Positions 32,734 through 42,509 are shown, numbered from the stretch's first letter. The stretch is 64,000 nucleotides of DNA from CAMBDS01 sp964355675 (GCA_964355675.1 CAYHEC010000006.1:62001-126000), one strand, 5' to 3'. The notes: generated by a model from the letters alone, not told the origin. Numbers and translations: made by a program.

Positions 32734-34970
32734 CGGATCAGGACAATCTTCTTGGTCGAAACCTCCTGTCCGGTCTGAAGGCGGACGAGATAGACTCCGG
32801 CTGGGACAGACGCGGCGTTCCAGGTAGCGCTACTCGTTTCTTCTGCCGACCCCCTGCGGTCGGCAGAGTTCCTTCCCGTCAACCACGGGGGGTTGACGGA
32901 AGAACCACCATCCACCAGCCTCACCACCTCCCGCCCGGAGACGTCGTAGATGGCAAGCCGCGTAGGACGGGCCGCCGAGCCCGTCGTGTACTTTATCGTC
33001 AGCATTGAATTGAACGGATTCGGCGAAACATCCAGTAGGGCAGGACGTCCCGGCCTGCCAGCCTCTTCATCCCCAACCCCTAACTCTCTTGCCACCACCT
33101 CCCACGTCACGGTATCCGCCTCAACCGAATCAGCCACAACGACCTGCACGAGGTGAGGCGGACAGCTGTCCGCCTCACCGAAGAACCGCCACTCCAGCAT
33201 CTTCTCGTCAAACCGCGCAACCTCCCCATCGACCAACCACGTAATCGACCAGCCGGCTGAATCGGGCTCGCTTGGAACAACCTCAAACCGAACAAGGCTG
33301 TCGGGCAAGACTTCAAGCGTAATGTCTTCCGGCGCAAAGCTCCAGATTGCGCCCATGACCGTCACATTCCAGACGACCTCGTCGCTCGACTGCTCCCGGT
33401 ATGCCAGCCCCTCGACGGCGTAATTCCCCGATTGGAGGAAGGGGATGGTGGTACGGGCGTCTCTGCCGGTCTCTTCGGACTGTTGATTATCAAGATTGGT
33501 CTTTGTCCAGAGATACTGCACGTCTTCGTTACCGCCGACAACGGCTACGGAATCGATGGCAAAGTCAACGGAAGCGCCGCGCCGTATAGAGAGGTTGAGT
33601 GTGTCAGGAGTGAAGGATTGGATGTAGAGGTCGGTGACAGTGACGTGCCAGGTGACGATGGATACTGATTGGTCCGCTGTGATACGACATGCTACTTCCA
33701 CAACTCCTGATCGTTCAAATAGAACAGTATGGGTTGTATCATTGTCATTGACCAAGGTATCAGCAATCAACCATTCATAGCTAAACTCCCTGTCGAAGAC
33801 GTCTTGCACGACCGCTGAAAACTGGATAGTATCTCCTGATAATACAGTCTGTAGCGTATCGAAGGGCGACCATCTTAAACTTGGGCGGGTCGGCATTTGT
33901 CCGAGACATGAAATCATTCCAACAAATGCATTATTGTGATTTACCACGCTCGCAGTTCCGGCGGCAAATACATATTCCTCAGCGCCGATTACCGCTCCCC
34001 GTAGCGTTAATGGATGATAATCACGATTTTCTCTATCTACGTAATTTGTTTGCCATTTCAGCTCACCTTCAAGATCGATAAACAACCCCAATGGCATTGA
34101 ATTAGCCACGTTTCCGCCAACAATCAAATATCCTATAGCGGGAAAATATAAAAGGCCGGGAACACCACTGACTTGAAAGTCACCATAAGAAACCGACCAT
34201 TCGAGGTTGCCGTCCTGATCGGTTTTGATAAGTCCAGGATGTCGGTTGTCTAAAGTCAGGAATGCAAACCCGGATTCGCCCGTTCTCACGAGCAAATTGT
34301 AACTCAAGGCTGTAAAGTGATTTTCGTATTCATTGAACCAGACAAAATCTCCTTGATAATCGACTTTTCGTAGCCAGCATAATTGTCCATTCCCTGAACG
34401 ATCGCCGCCGCATAAGACAAGCCCCTCTTCCGCCTCACGCAAACCAAAACACAAGGGAGTGGTATAACCTGCATACGTTTGATTTACGATAGGATTTCCG
34501 TTCTCTTCGACAATTACAAGCCTTGTAAAATAGGGATTTCTTGTATATCCGGCCGCGGCAATTTCGCCACTCTTCAATTCAATTACACCATTGCAACCAT
34601 CGGGGCCATAATCCCGAAACCAAACCTCCTCACCTCCTTCAGTTAGCCTTAGAACTGATAATTGATTGCCACGTGTTCCGCCTACAACGATGTCGCCATT
34701 GTCGGTTTCGATCAAGCTGTTGGCTCTCCCTTGAACATTATATGACACCGCCCAAATCTCTTCACCATCCCGGTCAACCCGCACTACGATCCATCCAGTC
34801 ACGTTGATGCGATCTCCACAGACAACAAGATCTCCATTATCGCAAGCGAAAATATCGAAAAAACCTTGCGAAGATGGGAAATATCTCATCCATCCTGCCA
34901 CAGGCTGTGCCAGAACGGGTTGGCTGAAAATCAGGCAAAGAAACAAGCATGACAGGATTAATTTATTCAT
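32730..34970 (-). CDS. Secreted T9SS cargo with repeat N-domain and palindrome-expanded sorting domain (copy 1)
   Basis: 746 residues. A signal peptide ('LILSCLFLCLIFSQPVLA') is followed by a beta-propeller-like N-half of repeated 'DGDLVVCG' blades ('NGDIVVGGTRGNQLSVLRL', 'SGEIAAAGYTR', 'IGYLIVGGN'). Next come two or three Ig/PKD-like domains ('VSIVTWHVTVTDLYIQSFTP') and a C-terminal T9SS sorting domain ('VSPNPFNSMLTIKY', 'AIYDVSGREVVRLVDG', 'VPAGVYLVRLQTGQ', ending in Arg). It is predicted to be exported by T9SS and displayed or released. Between 'LVDG' and 'TWNA' the sorting domain is about 17 residues longer than in the beta-helix cargo; the extra DNA is two palindromic repeats. It is a paralog of 43806-46127. 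Confidence 0.88.
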   Translation of the reverse strand: MNKLILSCLFLCLIFSQPVLAQPVAGWMRYFPSSQGFFDIFACDNGDLVVCGDRINVTGWIVVRVDRDGEEIWAVSYNVQGRANSLIETDNGDIVVGGTRGNQLSVLRLTEGGEEVWFRDYGPDGCNGVIELKSGEIAAAGYTRNPYFTRLVIVEENGNPIVNQTYAGYTTPLCFGLREAEEGLVLCGGDRSGNGQLCWLRKVDYQGDFVWFNEYENHFTALSYNLLVRTGESGFAFLTLDNRHPGLIKTDQDGNLEWSVSYGDFQVSGVPGLLYFPAIGYLIVGGNVANSMPLGLFIDLEGELKWQTNYVDRENRDYHPLTLRGAVIGAEEYVFAAGTASVVNHNNAFVGMISCLGQMPTRPSLRWSPFDTLQTVLSGDTIQFSAVVQDVFDREFSYEWLIADTLVNDNDTTHTVLFERSGVVEVACRITADQSVSIVTWHVTVTDLYIQSFTPDTLNLSIRRGASVDFAIDSVAVVGGNEDVQYLWTKTNLDNQQSEETGRDARTTIPFLQSGNYAVEGLAYREQSSDEVVWNVTVMGAIWSFAPEDITLEVLPDSLVRFEVVPSEPDSAGWSITWLVDGEVARFDEKMLEWRFFGEADSCPPHLVQVVVADSVEADTVTWEVVARELGVGDEEAGRPGRPALLDVSPNPFNSMLTIKYTTGSAARPTRLAIYDVSGREVVRLVDGGSSVNPPWLTGRNSADRRGSAEETSSATWNAASVPAGVYLVRLQTGQEVSTKKIVLIR
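32843..32899. repeat. Two 24-base palindromic repeats in frame within the T9SS cargo gene (copy 1)
   Basis: 32843-32866 is CTGCCGACC/CCCTGC/GGTCGGCAG and 32876-32899 is CCGTCAACC/ACGGGG/GGTTGACGG, both 9+6+9. They lie nine bases apart and encode the extra loop of the sorting domain. Twenty-four bases equal eight codons, so insertion keeps the frame. Confidence 0.88.
33152..33179. repeat. 28-bp perfect palindrome within the T9SS cargo gene (copy 1)
   Basis: Arm GGTGAGGCGGACAG followed directly by its complement; encodes 'GEADSCPPH'. The identical palindrome is at 44231-44258 in the paralog. Confidence 0.9.
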
Positions 34971-35067
34971 GACGAATGCTCTCTTTTTAACTTGGTACCC
35001 TCACCACTACCAAGGTAAAGCGCACACTTGGTAATGGTGAGGTGAATGTGTTATCGTTACAGATTGG

Positions 35068-35472
35068 CTACAGTACCCAAATAGTCAGATCGTTACCGTT
35101 GATCCAATCGGTAACACCTGTTGCTGGATTGTTCGTAAAATTCAAACTGTTTGAAGTCGCAGTAATACGAGTTGAAACACTCCCTTCAGGCGGATCGTAT
35201 GCTCCTTTCCAAATGCTAGTTCGATCCCAACCAGACTCATATGTCAGCGAGCCTCCTCCAACAATAGGTTCACCGTTACCGTTAAGGAAGGAAACGGTTA
35301 CACCAGTGATTTCAGCGTCTGATGTAAATCCGTGTGCGTCCCAATCAAAATATGCGCTTTGGATTAATGCCGCCTTCGCATCTTTCGGCGTCGGCCAGAC
35401 CAGCACTCCCACCATAACCGCAACCAAAACGACCAGCCCAATCAGGGCTCCGTAACGTAATTTGTGTGACAT
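35068..35472 (-). CDS. Small secreted or membrane-anchored protein, upstream of T9SS cargo copy 1
   Basis: 134 residues from the ATG at 35472, preceded by GGGAGA; the frame is open further upstream but without a better start. One hydrophobic N-terminal segment ('YGALIGLVVLVAVMVGVLVW') acts as a signal or anchor. The rest is a small beta-rich, Ig-like domain ('ITGVTVSFLNGNGEPIVGGG', 'GSVSTRITATSNSLNFTNN'). Not recognised. The same arrangement, a small secreted protein followed by a T9SS cargo, is repeated at 46542-43806. Confidence 0.72.
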   Translation of the reverse strand: MSHKLRYGALIGLVVLVAVMVGVLVWPTPKDAKAALIQSAYFDWDAHGFTSDAEITGVTVSFLNGNGEPIVGGGSLTYESGWDRTSIWKGAYDPPEGSVSTRITATSNSLNFTNNPATGVTDWINGNDLTIWVL

Positions 35473-35998
35473 TTCATTCTCCCAATTGCTAACATCTTGG
35501 CTCCGCAAACCAACGCGCTCCAATGGAAGACTGTCGGCTTCAGACGAGCCGACATTAATATATGCAAAAAAAAAACGACTTATCAAGTCTTTTTGATCGA
35601 ATCGGGAGTTTATTTTGGGGCGAAAAAGTAATCGGTGACCAACAAGATGTCTGTTACGGTGCATAAGCCTTCTTCCCCTCTCCGATCACCTGTCATTTTG
35701 TTCAACCTGTTGTATAGTGAACATTTGTTCATACTACATTTTGACAAATAATTACAAAAAGACTTGACTCACCCAGCTCGTGCATGTATATTATCTGCTC
35801 GTGAAACGAGCTGGAGCACTGCCTTGACTTGAACCACCGCCCAACCCTCACTTTCAACTCGTATTCATCTTTACTGATGTTGTCAAAGCCTTTGTTTGAC
35901 GACTCATCCACCCACCATTTGACATTAAAACAATTCAAGAGCCTGCCCACGGGCATTAGCTTCTTCTATAAAATACCTTAGATTCCAAGGATAACTTT
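35473..35998. other. Intergenic region upstream of nrdJ with alternative hairpins
   Basis: 526 bases between a minus-strand gene and nrdJ. CCAGCTCGT (35773-35781) can pair with ACGAGCTGG (35806-35814), or GCTCGT (35797-35802) can pair with the inner ACGAGC (35806-35811) around a GAA loop; the two are mutually exclusive. I looked for a cobalamin riboswitch, expected for a B12-dependent reductase, and do not see its conserved boxes. Confidence 0.4.
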
Positions 35999-38563
35999 AT
36001 GTTTCCCGATCCGGCTAATCTCTCAGACCTGCGCGAAAGCGTCGAATATACTCGCGTGGTATCGAATGGCAACGGCTCATACGACCACCTCAACCCTACA
36101 CCCGCGACGGAAATAACCCGACCTCTCGGCATTGTTCCAAAGCAGATTCCCGACGACCTGCCAGATCCCAAATTGAGTGATAACGCTATAACTGTCCTCA
36201 AAAGGCGGTATCTCGAAAAGGACGCCATAGGAAATTTAACCGAAACGCCCCGCCAGATGTTCTGGCGCGTCGCCCGAACTATTGCTTCGAACGAGATCAA
36301 GTACCGGCCTGAGATCGATTTACTCGACGAGACCCGCGCATTTTACAACTTCATGGCCTCGCTCGATTTTATTCCCAACAGCCCGACTATGATGAACGCC
36401 GGCCGACCGCTGGGACAGCTTGCCGCTTGCTTTGTATTACCAATCGAAGATACTATGGAGGGTATTTTCGATGCCGTCAAATACGCCGCCCTCGTTCATA
36501 AATCCGGTGGTGGAACTGGCTTCAGTTTCTCGCGTCTCCGTCCCAAAGCGTCGATGGTGGCTTCTACCGCCGGAACAGCATCCGGACCGGTCTCTTTCAT
36601 GAGAGTATTCAACGCCGCCACTGAGACAATCAAGCAAGGTGGCACACGCCGCGGCGCCAACATGGGAATCTTAAGAGTCGATCACCCCGATATCCGCGAT
36701 TTCATCATCTGTAAGCAAGATATGGTGTCCATCACCAATTTCAACATCTCGGTGACTGTTACTGATAAATTTATGCGAGCCGTCGAGACGGGTGGGATGT
36801 ACGACCTGATTGCTCCAAGTAGCGGGAAAGTTGTTGGCCACGAAAACGCCCTCGATATTTTCGACCTGATCGCTGATAATGCCTGGCACAACGGCGACCC
36901 GGGTATGCTTTTCATCGATGAAGTCAACCGTCACGAAAAAACGCCCCATGTTGGACTCGTTGAGGCAACCAACCCCTGCGGCGAACAACCACTTCTTCCA
37001 TACGAGTCATGCAATCTCGGTTCAATAAATTTGAACAATATGCTTACCTACGACAATCAGATCGACTGGGATCACTTACGCCAATCAGTAAAACGCGGTG
37101 TCCGTTTTCTCGACAACATAATCGATATGAATAAGTACCCGCTTCAGCAAATCCATGACATGACTCACGCGAATCGGCGCATCGGTCTCGGGGTAATGGG
37201 TTGGGCAGATATGCTTTTTGCACTCAGAATTCCTTATGATTCTGAGCAAGCGCTTGAATTGGGACGTAATATCATGCAATTCCTTCATTCGGAAGCCCGA
37301 GCCATGTCTGATGAACTTGCCATCGAGCGCGGTGAGTTTCCAAATTGCCCGGGATCCGTTTTCAAACATCCGACACGCAATTCAACAGTCACTACCATTG
37401 CACCTACCGGCACTATCTCGATGATCGCTGAAACATCTGGAGGTATCGAACCGAATTTCGCGCTTTGCTATGTAAAACGTGTCATGGATGATGACCGACT
37501 TCTCTATATCAATCCCAGATTTGAGGAAGCCGCCAAAGCGGGAGGGTGGTACTCACCAGAGTTAATGGAAAAAATCGCCAACCATGCCAGCCTTGAAGAT
37601 TTAACTGAAATCCCTGAAAAAGAACGGCGAGTTTTCCAAACTGCGCACGATATCACCCCGGAAGCTCATATCAAAATGCAGGCGGCTTTCCAGCAATGGA
37701 CGGACAATGCAGTGTCCAAAACGATCAATTTTCCAAACTCAGCGACCCACCAAGACGTCAAGAACGCCTATATTATGGCTTGGAAAATGAAATGCAAAGG
37801 TATCACAATTTACCGTGATGGTAGTCGCGAAGTTCAAGTGATGAACACCGGATCAAGTCTATCCACTGCATCATCAGAGATTAAAGAGATCGAGAATAAA
37901 GTCGAAGCAGAGACATCGGTAAAAACTGCCGTCCTTCGACCAAGCGATAACTCTATTATCGCCAGCACGTCGAGGATACCTCAGGATATTCCCCCTCCGA
38001 TTGCTCATCCTAAGCCGCATACCAAGCCAAGACATCGACCCTCGGTGACCTACGGCTATACCGAACAGATCCAGACCGGTGAAGGTACTCTGTATCTTAC
38101 CATTAACGAGGATAACCTCGGATTGTGTGAGGTCTTCTGTAGCATTGGCAAGCAAGGGGGCGCCGCCGCCGCACAATCCGAAGCAATCGGACGGCTAATT
38201 TCACTGGCTCTCAGATCAAATGTTGACCCACCTCAGATCGTTAAACAGCTCAAAGGTATTATGGGGCCAAATCCGGTTTGGCACGAAGGCGATCTCATCC
38301 GCTCGATTCCGGACGCTATCGGGAGGGGTCTTGAGCGATATCTTCAAAATAAGTCAAACCCTCAAGCAGAATTGCAACTGACCATTTCTGACACATCACC
38401 CTCAGATCCTGAATGCGATCCCGATCCTGATGTTAATCGACCAAGTCTTGAATTTGCGTATGGCGTGCGGATCAAGGAGTCGTGCCCGGATTGTGGTGAA
38501 CCAGTTGTTTTCGAGGAAGGTTGCCTGATATGCCGAAGCTGTGGATTTTCAAAATGCGGCTGA
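35999..38563 (+). CDS. nrdJ: Adenosylcobalamin-dependent (class II) ribonucleotide reductase
   Basis: 854 residues. It reduces ribonucleotides to deoxyribonucleotides without oxygen dependence. Active-site cysteines: Cys144 ('LAACFVLPIED'), Cys327 and Cys338 ('NPCGEQPLLPYESCNLGSIN'), with Glu329 in CGE. 'GTRRGANMGILRVDHPDI' and 'TIAPTGTISMIAETSGGIEP' are the family's other signatures. A C-terminal domain ending 'CPDCGEPVVFEEGCLICRSC' and 'GFSKCG' is a zinc-ribbon/redox tail of the long NrdJ forms. No class I or III genes are in view. Confidence 0.95.
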   Translation: MFPDPANLSDLRESVEYTRVVSNGNGSYDHLNPTPATEITRPLGIVPKQIPDDLPDPKLSDNAITVLKRRYLEKDAIGNLTETPRQMFWRVARTIASNEIKYRPEIDLLDETRAFYNFMASLDFIPNSPTMMNAGRPLGQLAACFVLPIEDTMEGIFDAVKYAALVHKSGGGTGFSFSRLRPKASMVASTAGTASGPVSFMRVFNAATETIKQGGTRRGANMGILRVDHPDIRDFIICKQDMVSITNFNISVTVTDKFMRAVETGGMYDLIAPSSGKVVGHENALDIFDLIADNAWHNGDPGMLFIDEVNRHEKTPHVGLVEATNPCGEQPLLPYESCNLGSINLNNMLTYDNQIDWDHLRQSVKRGVRFLDNIIDMNKYPLQQIHDMTHANRRIGLGVMGWADMLFALRIPYDSEQALELGRNIMQFLHSEARAMSDELAIERGEFPNCPGSVFKHPTRNSTVTTIAPTGTISMIAETSGGIEPNFALCYVKRVMDDDRLLYINPRFEEAAKAGGWYSPELMEKIANHASLEDLTEIPEKERRVFQTAHDITPEAHIKMQAAFQQWTDNAVSKTINFPNSATHQDVKNAYIMAWKMKCKGITIYRDGSREVQVMNTGSSLSTASSEIKEIENKVEAETSVKTAVLRPSDNSIIASTSRIPQDIPPPIAHPKPHTKPRHRPSVTYGYTEQIQTGEGTLYLTINEDNLGLCEVFCSIGKQGGAAAAQSEAIGRLISLALRSNVDPPQIVKQLKGIMGPNPVWHEGDLIRSIPDAIGRGLERYLQNKSNPQAELQLTISDTSPSDPECDPDPDVNRPSLEFAYGVRIKESCPDCGEPVVFEEGCLICRSCGFSKCG

Positions 38564-38567
38564 GGCG

Positions 38568-38741
38568 GACGGGTGCGGGGGGGCTGTTACCCAAATCAAA
38601 ATATACTGAGTAAGTGCGTGTAGTCACACAGCTTTGCTTGACAGGACATTATATTGATGCCTGCCGAGCAAAGCTCAGCGGGAAAACGCGCCAACTTTTC
38701 TAACCGTATGGTATTTCTGTAACAGCCCCCAGAGCCCCGTC
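38568..38741. repeat. Foldback element downstream of nrdJ
   Basis: Outer arms GACGGG...GGGGGCTGTTAC (38568-38590) and GTAACAGCCCCC...CCCCGTC (38719-38741). Inside is a second inverted pair, AGCTTTGCT and AGCAAAGCT with CCTG/CAGG. No reading frame. It may serve as the 3' structure of the nrdJ transcript or be a small non-autonomous element. Confidence 0.75.
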
Positions 38742-39154
38742 CTACAGATCCTGTGGACACTTTTCAACAGATTTTAATTGGAAGTCGAATTAGTTATTCG
38801 AAAATTCCTAATATTTTATGTAATTGACACAGCTACATATACATATTGCTTTAAACGATTGTTTCGAACATCTAAATAAACCACTTGAAAAAGTGGTATA
38901 TTTTTAGGTGAAATATTTGCAAATCGGAAAATATTCCTTATCTTGTCTGTATACTGGTGGAAAGTCCTTCCCGTATTTCTTCAAGGCAATCAATCTATCT
39001 TCTTGATTGCTCTGTTTTCCACATTTATAATGTGATGATACATTCATCAATGTTGCAATTTAATTAAGCTCTGAGGATCACTGTACAATTCCGTACGGGA
39101 TCTTCGCCTTTTTTTGGATCGTTTTGCCTGCTTTATTCTCAACCGGAGATCACA
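38742..39154 (+). promoter_or_regulatory. Leader region with terminator-like hairpin before the beta-helix gene
   Basis: 413 AT-rich bases. Near the end, GATC-A-CTGTAC (39076-39086) pairs with GTACGGGATC (39093-39102), followed six bases later by seven T (39109-39115), only 40 bases before the start codon at 39155. A terminator in this place would act as an attenuator, or would end a short upstream RNA. The rest shows no gene. Confidence 0.5.
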
Positions 39155-42100
39155 ATGAAACACCGCAATACACTCTCACTTCTCGCCGTATCGGTAATCG
39201 CATTATTGCTGACGACCCATCTCGGTTTCGCCAGCGATTGGAGCGGAAACATTACCAATCACGTTACTTGGACTGCCAACAGTGACATTACTATTGTCAG
39301 CAGTCTTACAGTGACATCGACAGGCTGGCTGACTGTCGAGCGTGGCGTTACAATTGATGGTGATGGTATCGCGACGCTTACAGTCGCATCTGGCGGCAAG
39401 TTGGAAATCGGCGAAACTTCCGGATCAGCTGTGAAGATTGACAGCTTGGTCTCAATCTCGCTGATCGAGTGCGAAGGCACCACCCTCATCACGAATACAA
39501 ATTTCACCAATTGTGGTGACCCATCTGGCATAAATCCCTTCATTTCACTTAACGGTGGCGAAGGCGACGGTTATCGTTTTATCAGTTGCTCTTTTGATAC
39601 GATCATTTCTCCAACGATGCATTGGGAAGGTGGTTCAAAAGGAGAAGTCGGCACATGCGGATGGTTTCCATGGGCCGGTTCACCCATAATAATCGGGCCT
39701 GGCAACGGTAATGCAATATACCTCGCAATCCACGACAACGATTTCGACGGTTCGTGCGGCTGGTTCCCTTGGGCAGGTTCACCCCTTATCGCCGCACCAG
39801 TAGGTGGCGGTACACCCTGTAACATCGTCATCGAAGATAACAATTTCACCGGTTTAAGTAACGCCGGAGTCGGCGTCCATGTTGATGGAGCTACTCACGA
39901 CGATGAGCTTACCAGCGGTCAATTCGATATTCGGATGGAGCGCAATAAGTATTACGATCTGGAAATCGGCATTGAGCTAGAAGATGGAGCTGAAGCAAGC
40001 TCCATGCTAATCAGCAATAATGTTTTTTACAGTAGCCAGACCGGAATTTCATTAACATCGACCTCCGCCGCCCCAGTCCTGGCAACCATTGCCAATAACG
40101 CATTGTTCGATAACACAACTGGCGCTTACATTTCCCTAAACGGAAACGCGATTCCCGATGGCTTAACCATAACTAATACAGTCGCTTGGGAAAATGAAGT
40201 CGGATTCGATTTCGCCTTCGCCAACAGCGCCTCGATGAGCGACTTGCTCTTTAGAAATAACATCGCTGGCGAAAGCAGTACCGCTGGTTTCCGTTCAAAT
40301 GTTTCCGTCAGTGCCGCCTCCATTCATCATATGGGGCTTAAAGGCAACGTTAGCAATATCAAAGTCGGATCGAGTGCCGAATCGATGGATCGTTTCGCCT
40401 CAGACTGCATCGTCGATGCTGTAAATGGTAAATCGTTCAGTCTTGTGAACGAAAATCCGGGTACAGCAGGCTGGGATTTTCACCTGCTGGTTGACGATTC
40501 ATGGAGCGGTGATTACAACAATCTTATCAACTCTGGCTATGATACCGACCCTGACAATTACACCGCGGATATCGGTTTGTTTGGTGGCTCCAAGGCGGCT
40601 GGGAATATCGACAAGGACTTCAATATTCTCGCCAACTACCGTAGCGTCACATCGATGGAATTTTTCAACGATGTCACTTCTTGGAAACCAGATATTTATC
40701 GTTTGAACATCGCTTCACCATCGATCAATATGACTTCTACTGGCACAATCGACGGCGGAAGCTCATCGAACCCGACTATTATCGAGATTCCATCAGGTGT
40801 AACCTTACTGGTCTCCGACAACTTCCGCGTCGAATATGCAACTTTCAAAGGCATAAACAGCAGTGCTTGGAAAGGCTTCAAATTCAACTCCACCTCCAGC
40901 ATAGACTACTCAGGCTTTTCATATTGCACTATTCTGGATGGAGAATATGGCCTATATCTGACTGGTTTAGATGATGCCAGCGGGGACCGTCTTCCTGTAA
41001 CTGATTGCACTATAGATGCTTGTGGAGTTGCAGTTTATGCTAATCAATCTCGACTGAATCTGACAAGAGTTGCAATCACGGGTTCTAACGGCTCCAGCTT
41101 CGGCGGATCTGGAATTTACCTGACAAGTTGTAGCTCAGGGAAAATATTAATCGACGACTGCACGATCACTGGAAATGGGACTGGCGGTTCTTATTCCAGC
41201 GCGGGGATTTACTTATCAAGCTCTTCCCCGGAGATTATCAACACCCTCATCGAAGATAACTCAGGCGCCGGTGTTACCTGTTTTTCTTCGACTCCCGACA
41301 TGAACACTTGGAACTCTTCGACGTCTTCTGATCGCCCAAATTCGATCCACTCCGACGGCGGTCAGACCCAGTCAGGCTCCGATGGCGCTGAGATTTATCT
41401 CGCTTCCAGTTCCTATCCTGATATCCAATACAACAATATCTGGGATTACAGCAATGGACCCGTCGGTTACATGATTTATAAGCATTCTACGTCGAACAGT
41501 AGCGCTCTTGTCCCATCTAACAACTGGTGGGGTGCAAATCCCACGTCCAGCTTCTTTTATTGGGGCGCAGGCTCGGCAATCGACTTTTCAGCCTACTCCG
41601 GTAGCCAGCTCAGTAGCGCTCAACGATTCGCTCAGGCTATGAGTGCATGGGATGCGGGTGACTACGTGAGAGCCGCTGAATATTTCTCGGAATGTGTCTG
41701 GGATAATGGTGCGATTGGCATCAATTCAGTCCACTATTTATCTGGATGCTATGCCAAAATCCCTCAGAGCGATTACAGGGAGCTGAGAAGATTCTTAAGC
41801 CGAGTTTCCCGTCGCCATCAAGACGCTGAAGTCGCCAAAATCGCGGCTCGGTTTGCCACGGACTGCCTTACCGAACTGGGCGAATTTGAAGACGCAATGG
41901 AAGAGTATGAGGAAGTTATGGAAGACGCCAATTGTTTGAACGACCGAGTTATGGCTGAGGTAGATTGGCTTTCTGTTTATGATCTCGCCCACGGTACTGA
42001 CTTGGATGCTGTCTCTTTCGACGTCCCTGCAAGGATGAGCAAGGCATTCGCCGAACTCGAACGGGAGCAAAACGGATTCACCCAATCACTGCCGGGTGAT

Positions 42101-42358
42101 TTCTCTTTGAACAATGTCTATCCGAATCCCTTCAACGGCTTTACCCGCATCAACTACTCAGTCCCGGAAACTGCCAATTTACAGATAACCGTTCACGATT
42201 TATCAGGTCGTCAGGTTGCTGAACTTTTTCATGGTCTGGTTGAGGCCGGCAATCATTCAACGATTTGGAATGCCGAAGGAGCATCGGCGGGCGTTTACAT
42301 GGTCAAGGTAAACTTTGCTGGCTCGATCTCAAGCCAGAAGCTTCTCTTGGTAAAATAA
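39155..42358 (+). CDS. Secreted right-handed beta-helix protein with T9SS sorting domain
   Basis: 1,067 residues. The signal peptide ends near 'HLGFASDW'. Residues about 60-820 are parallel beta-helix rungs with Asn ladders ('IEDNNFTGLSNAGVGVHVDG', 'ISNNVFYSSQTGISLTSTS', 'IDDCTITGNGTGG'), as in polysaccharide lyases and surface adhesins. A helical TPR-like part follows ('AQAMSAWDAGDYVRAAEYFS'), then the T9SS sorting domain ('NNVYPNPFNGFTRINYS', 'VHDLSGRQVAEL', 'SAGVYMVKVNFAG', 'KLLLVK'). A motif CGWFPWAGSP occurs twice (residues about 168 and 201). GGAG precedes the ATG. No catalytic residues are identified. Confidence 0.88.
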   Translation: MKHRNTLSLLAVSVIALLLTTHLGFASDWSGNITNHVTWTANSDITIVSSLTVTSTGWLTVERGVTIDGDGIATLTVASGGKLEIGETSGSAVKIDSLVSISLIECEGTTLITNTNFTNCGDPSGINPFISLNGGEGDGYRFISCSFDTIISPTMHWEGGSKGEVGTCGWFPWAGSPIIIGPGNGNAIYLAIHDNDFDGSCGWFPWAGSPLIAAPVGGGTPCNIVIEDNNFTGLSNAGVGVHVDGATHDDELTSGQFDIRMERNKYYDLEIGIELEDGAEASSMLISNNVFYSSQTGISLTSTSAAPVLATIANNALFDNTTGAYISLNGNAIPDGLTITNTVAWENEVGFDFAFANSASMSDLLFRNNIAGESSTAGFRSNVSVSAASIHHMGLKGNVSNIKVGSSAESMDRFASDCIVDAVNGKSFSLVNENPGTAGWDFHLLVDDSWSGDYNNLINSGYDTDPDNYTADIGLFGGSKAAGNIDKDFNILANYRSVTSMEFFNDVTSWKPDIYRLNIASPSINMTSTGTIDGGSSSNPTIIEIPSGVTLLVSDNFRVEYATFKGINSSAWKGFKFNSTSSIDYSGFSYCTILDGEYGLYLTGLDDASGDRLPVTDCTIDACGVAVYANQSRLNLTRVAITGSNGSSFGGSGIYLTSCSSGKILIDDCTITGNGTGGSYSSAGIYLSSSSPEIINTLIEDNSGAGVTCFSSTPDMNTWNSSTSSDRPNSIHSDGGQTQSGSDGAEIYLASSSYPDIQYNNIWDYSNGPVGYMIYKHSTSNSSALVPSNNWWGANPTSSFFYWGAGSAIDFSAYSGSQLSSAQRFAQAMSAWDAGDYVRAAEYFSECVWDNGAIGINSVHYLSGCYAKIPQSDYRELRRFLSRVSRRHQDAEVAKIAARFATDCLTELGEFEDAMEEYEEVMEDANCLNDRVMAEVDWLSVYDLAHGTDLDAVSFDVPARMSKAFAELEREQNGFTQSLPGDFSLNNVYPNPFNGFTRINYSVPETANLQITVHDLSGRQVAELFHGLVEAGNHSTIWNAEGASAGVYMVKVNFAGSISSQKLLLVK

Positions 42359-42378
42359 ACTCTCCTGAATTCGAATTC

Positions 42379-42415
42379 AAAAAGCCGTCAGCCTTTTTAC
42401 GGTTGACGGCTTTTT
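42379..42415 (+). terminator. Intrinsic terminator of the beta-helix gene
   Basis: AAAAAGCCGTCAGCC and GGTTGACGGCTTTTT pair around a T-rich loop, ending in TTTTT. The inner 25 bases are a variant (9+7+9) of the 24-base repeat family, so a repeat has been used as a terminator. Confidence 0.85.
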
Positions 42416-42427
42416 CTTACACTTGAT

Positions 42428-42455
42428 TTAGGGACGCATAACAGTGCGCCCCTAA
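42428..42455. repeat. Degenerate copy of the 28-bp GTAGGGGCGC palindrome
   Basis: TTAGGGACGCA and TGCGCCCCTAA around six bases; the same length and pattern as 32706-32733 and 44036-44063. Confidence 0.65.
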
Positions 42456-42509
42456 ATTAGTTTTATTAGTGTCACACTAATTCTATAATAAGTAATAACA
42501 ATATCTTAT

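Noticed and set aside
35729..35956. 75-codon minus-strand open frame upstream of nrdJ
   Set aside because: No ribosome site, no recognisable domain, odd composition, and it covers the probable nrdJ promoter.
35473..35998. Cobalamin riboswitch before nrdJ
   Set aside because: The conserved B12-box and core helices are not visible on the plus strand; only short alternative hairpins were found.
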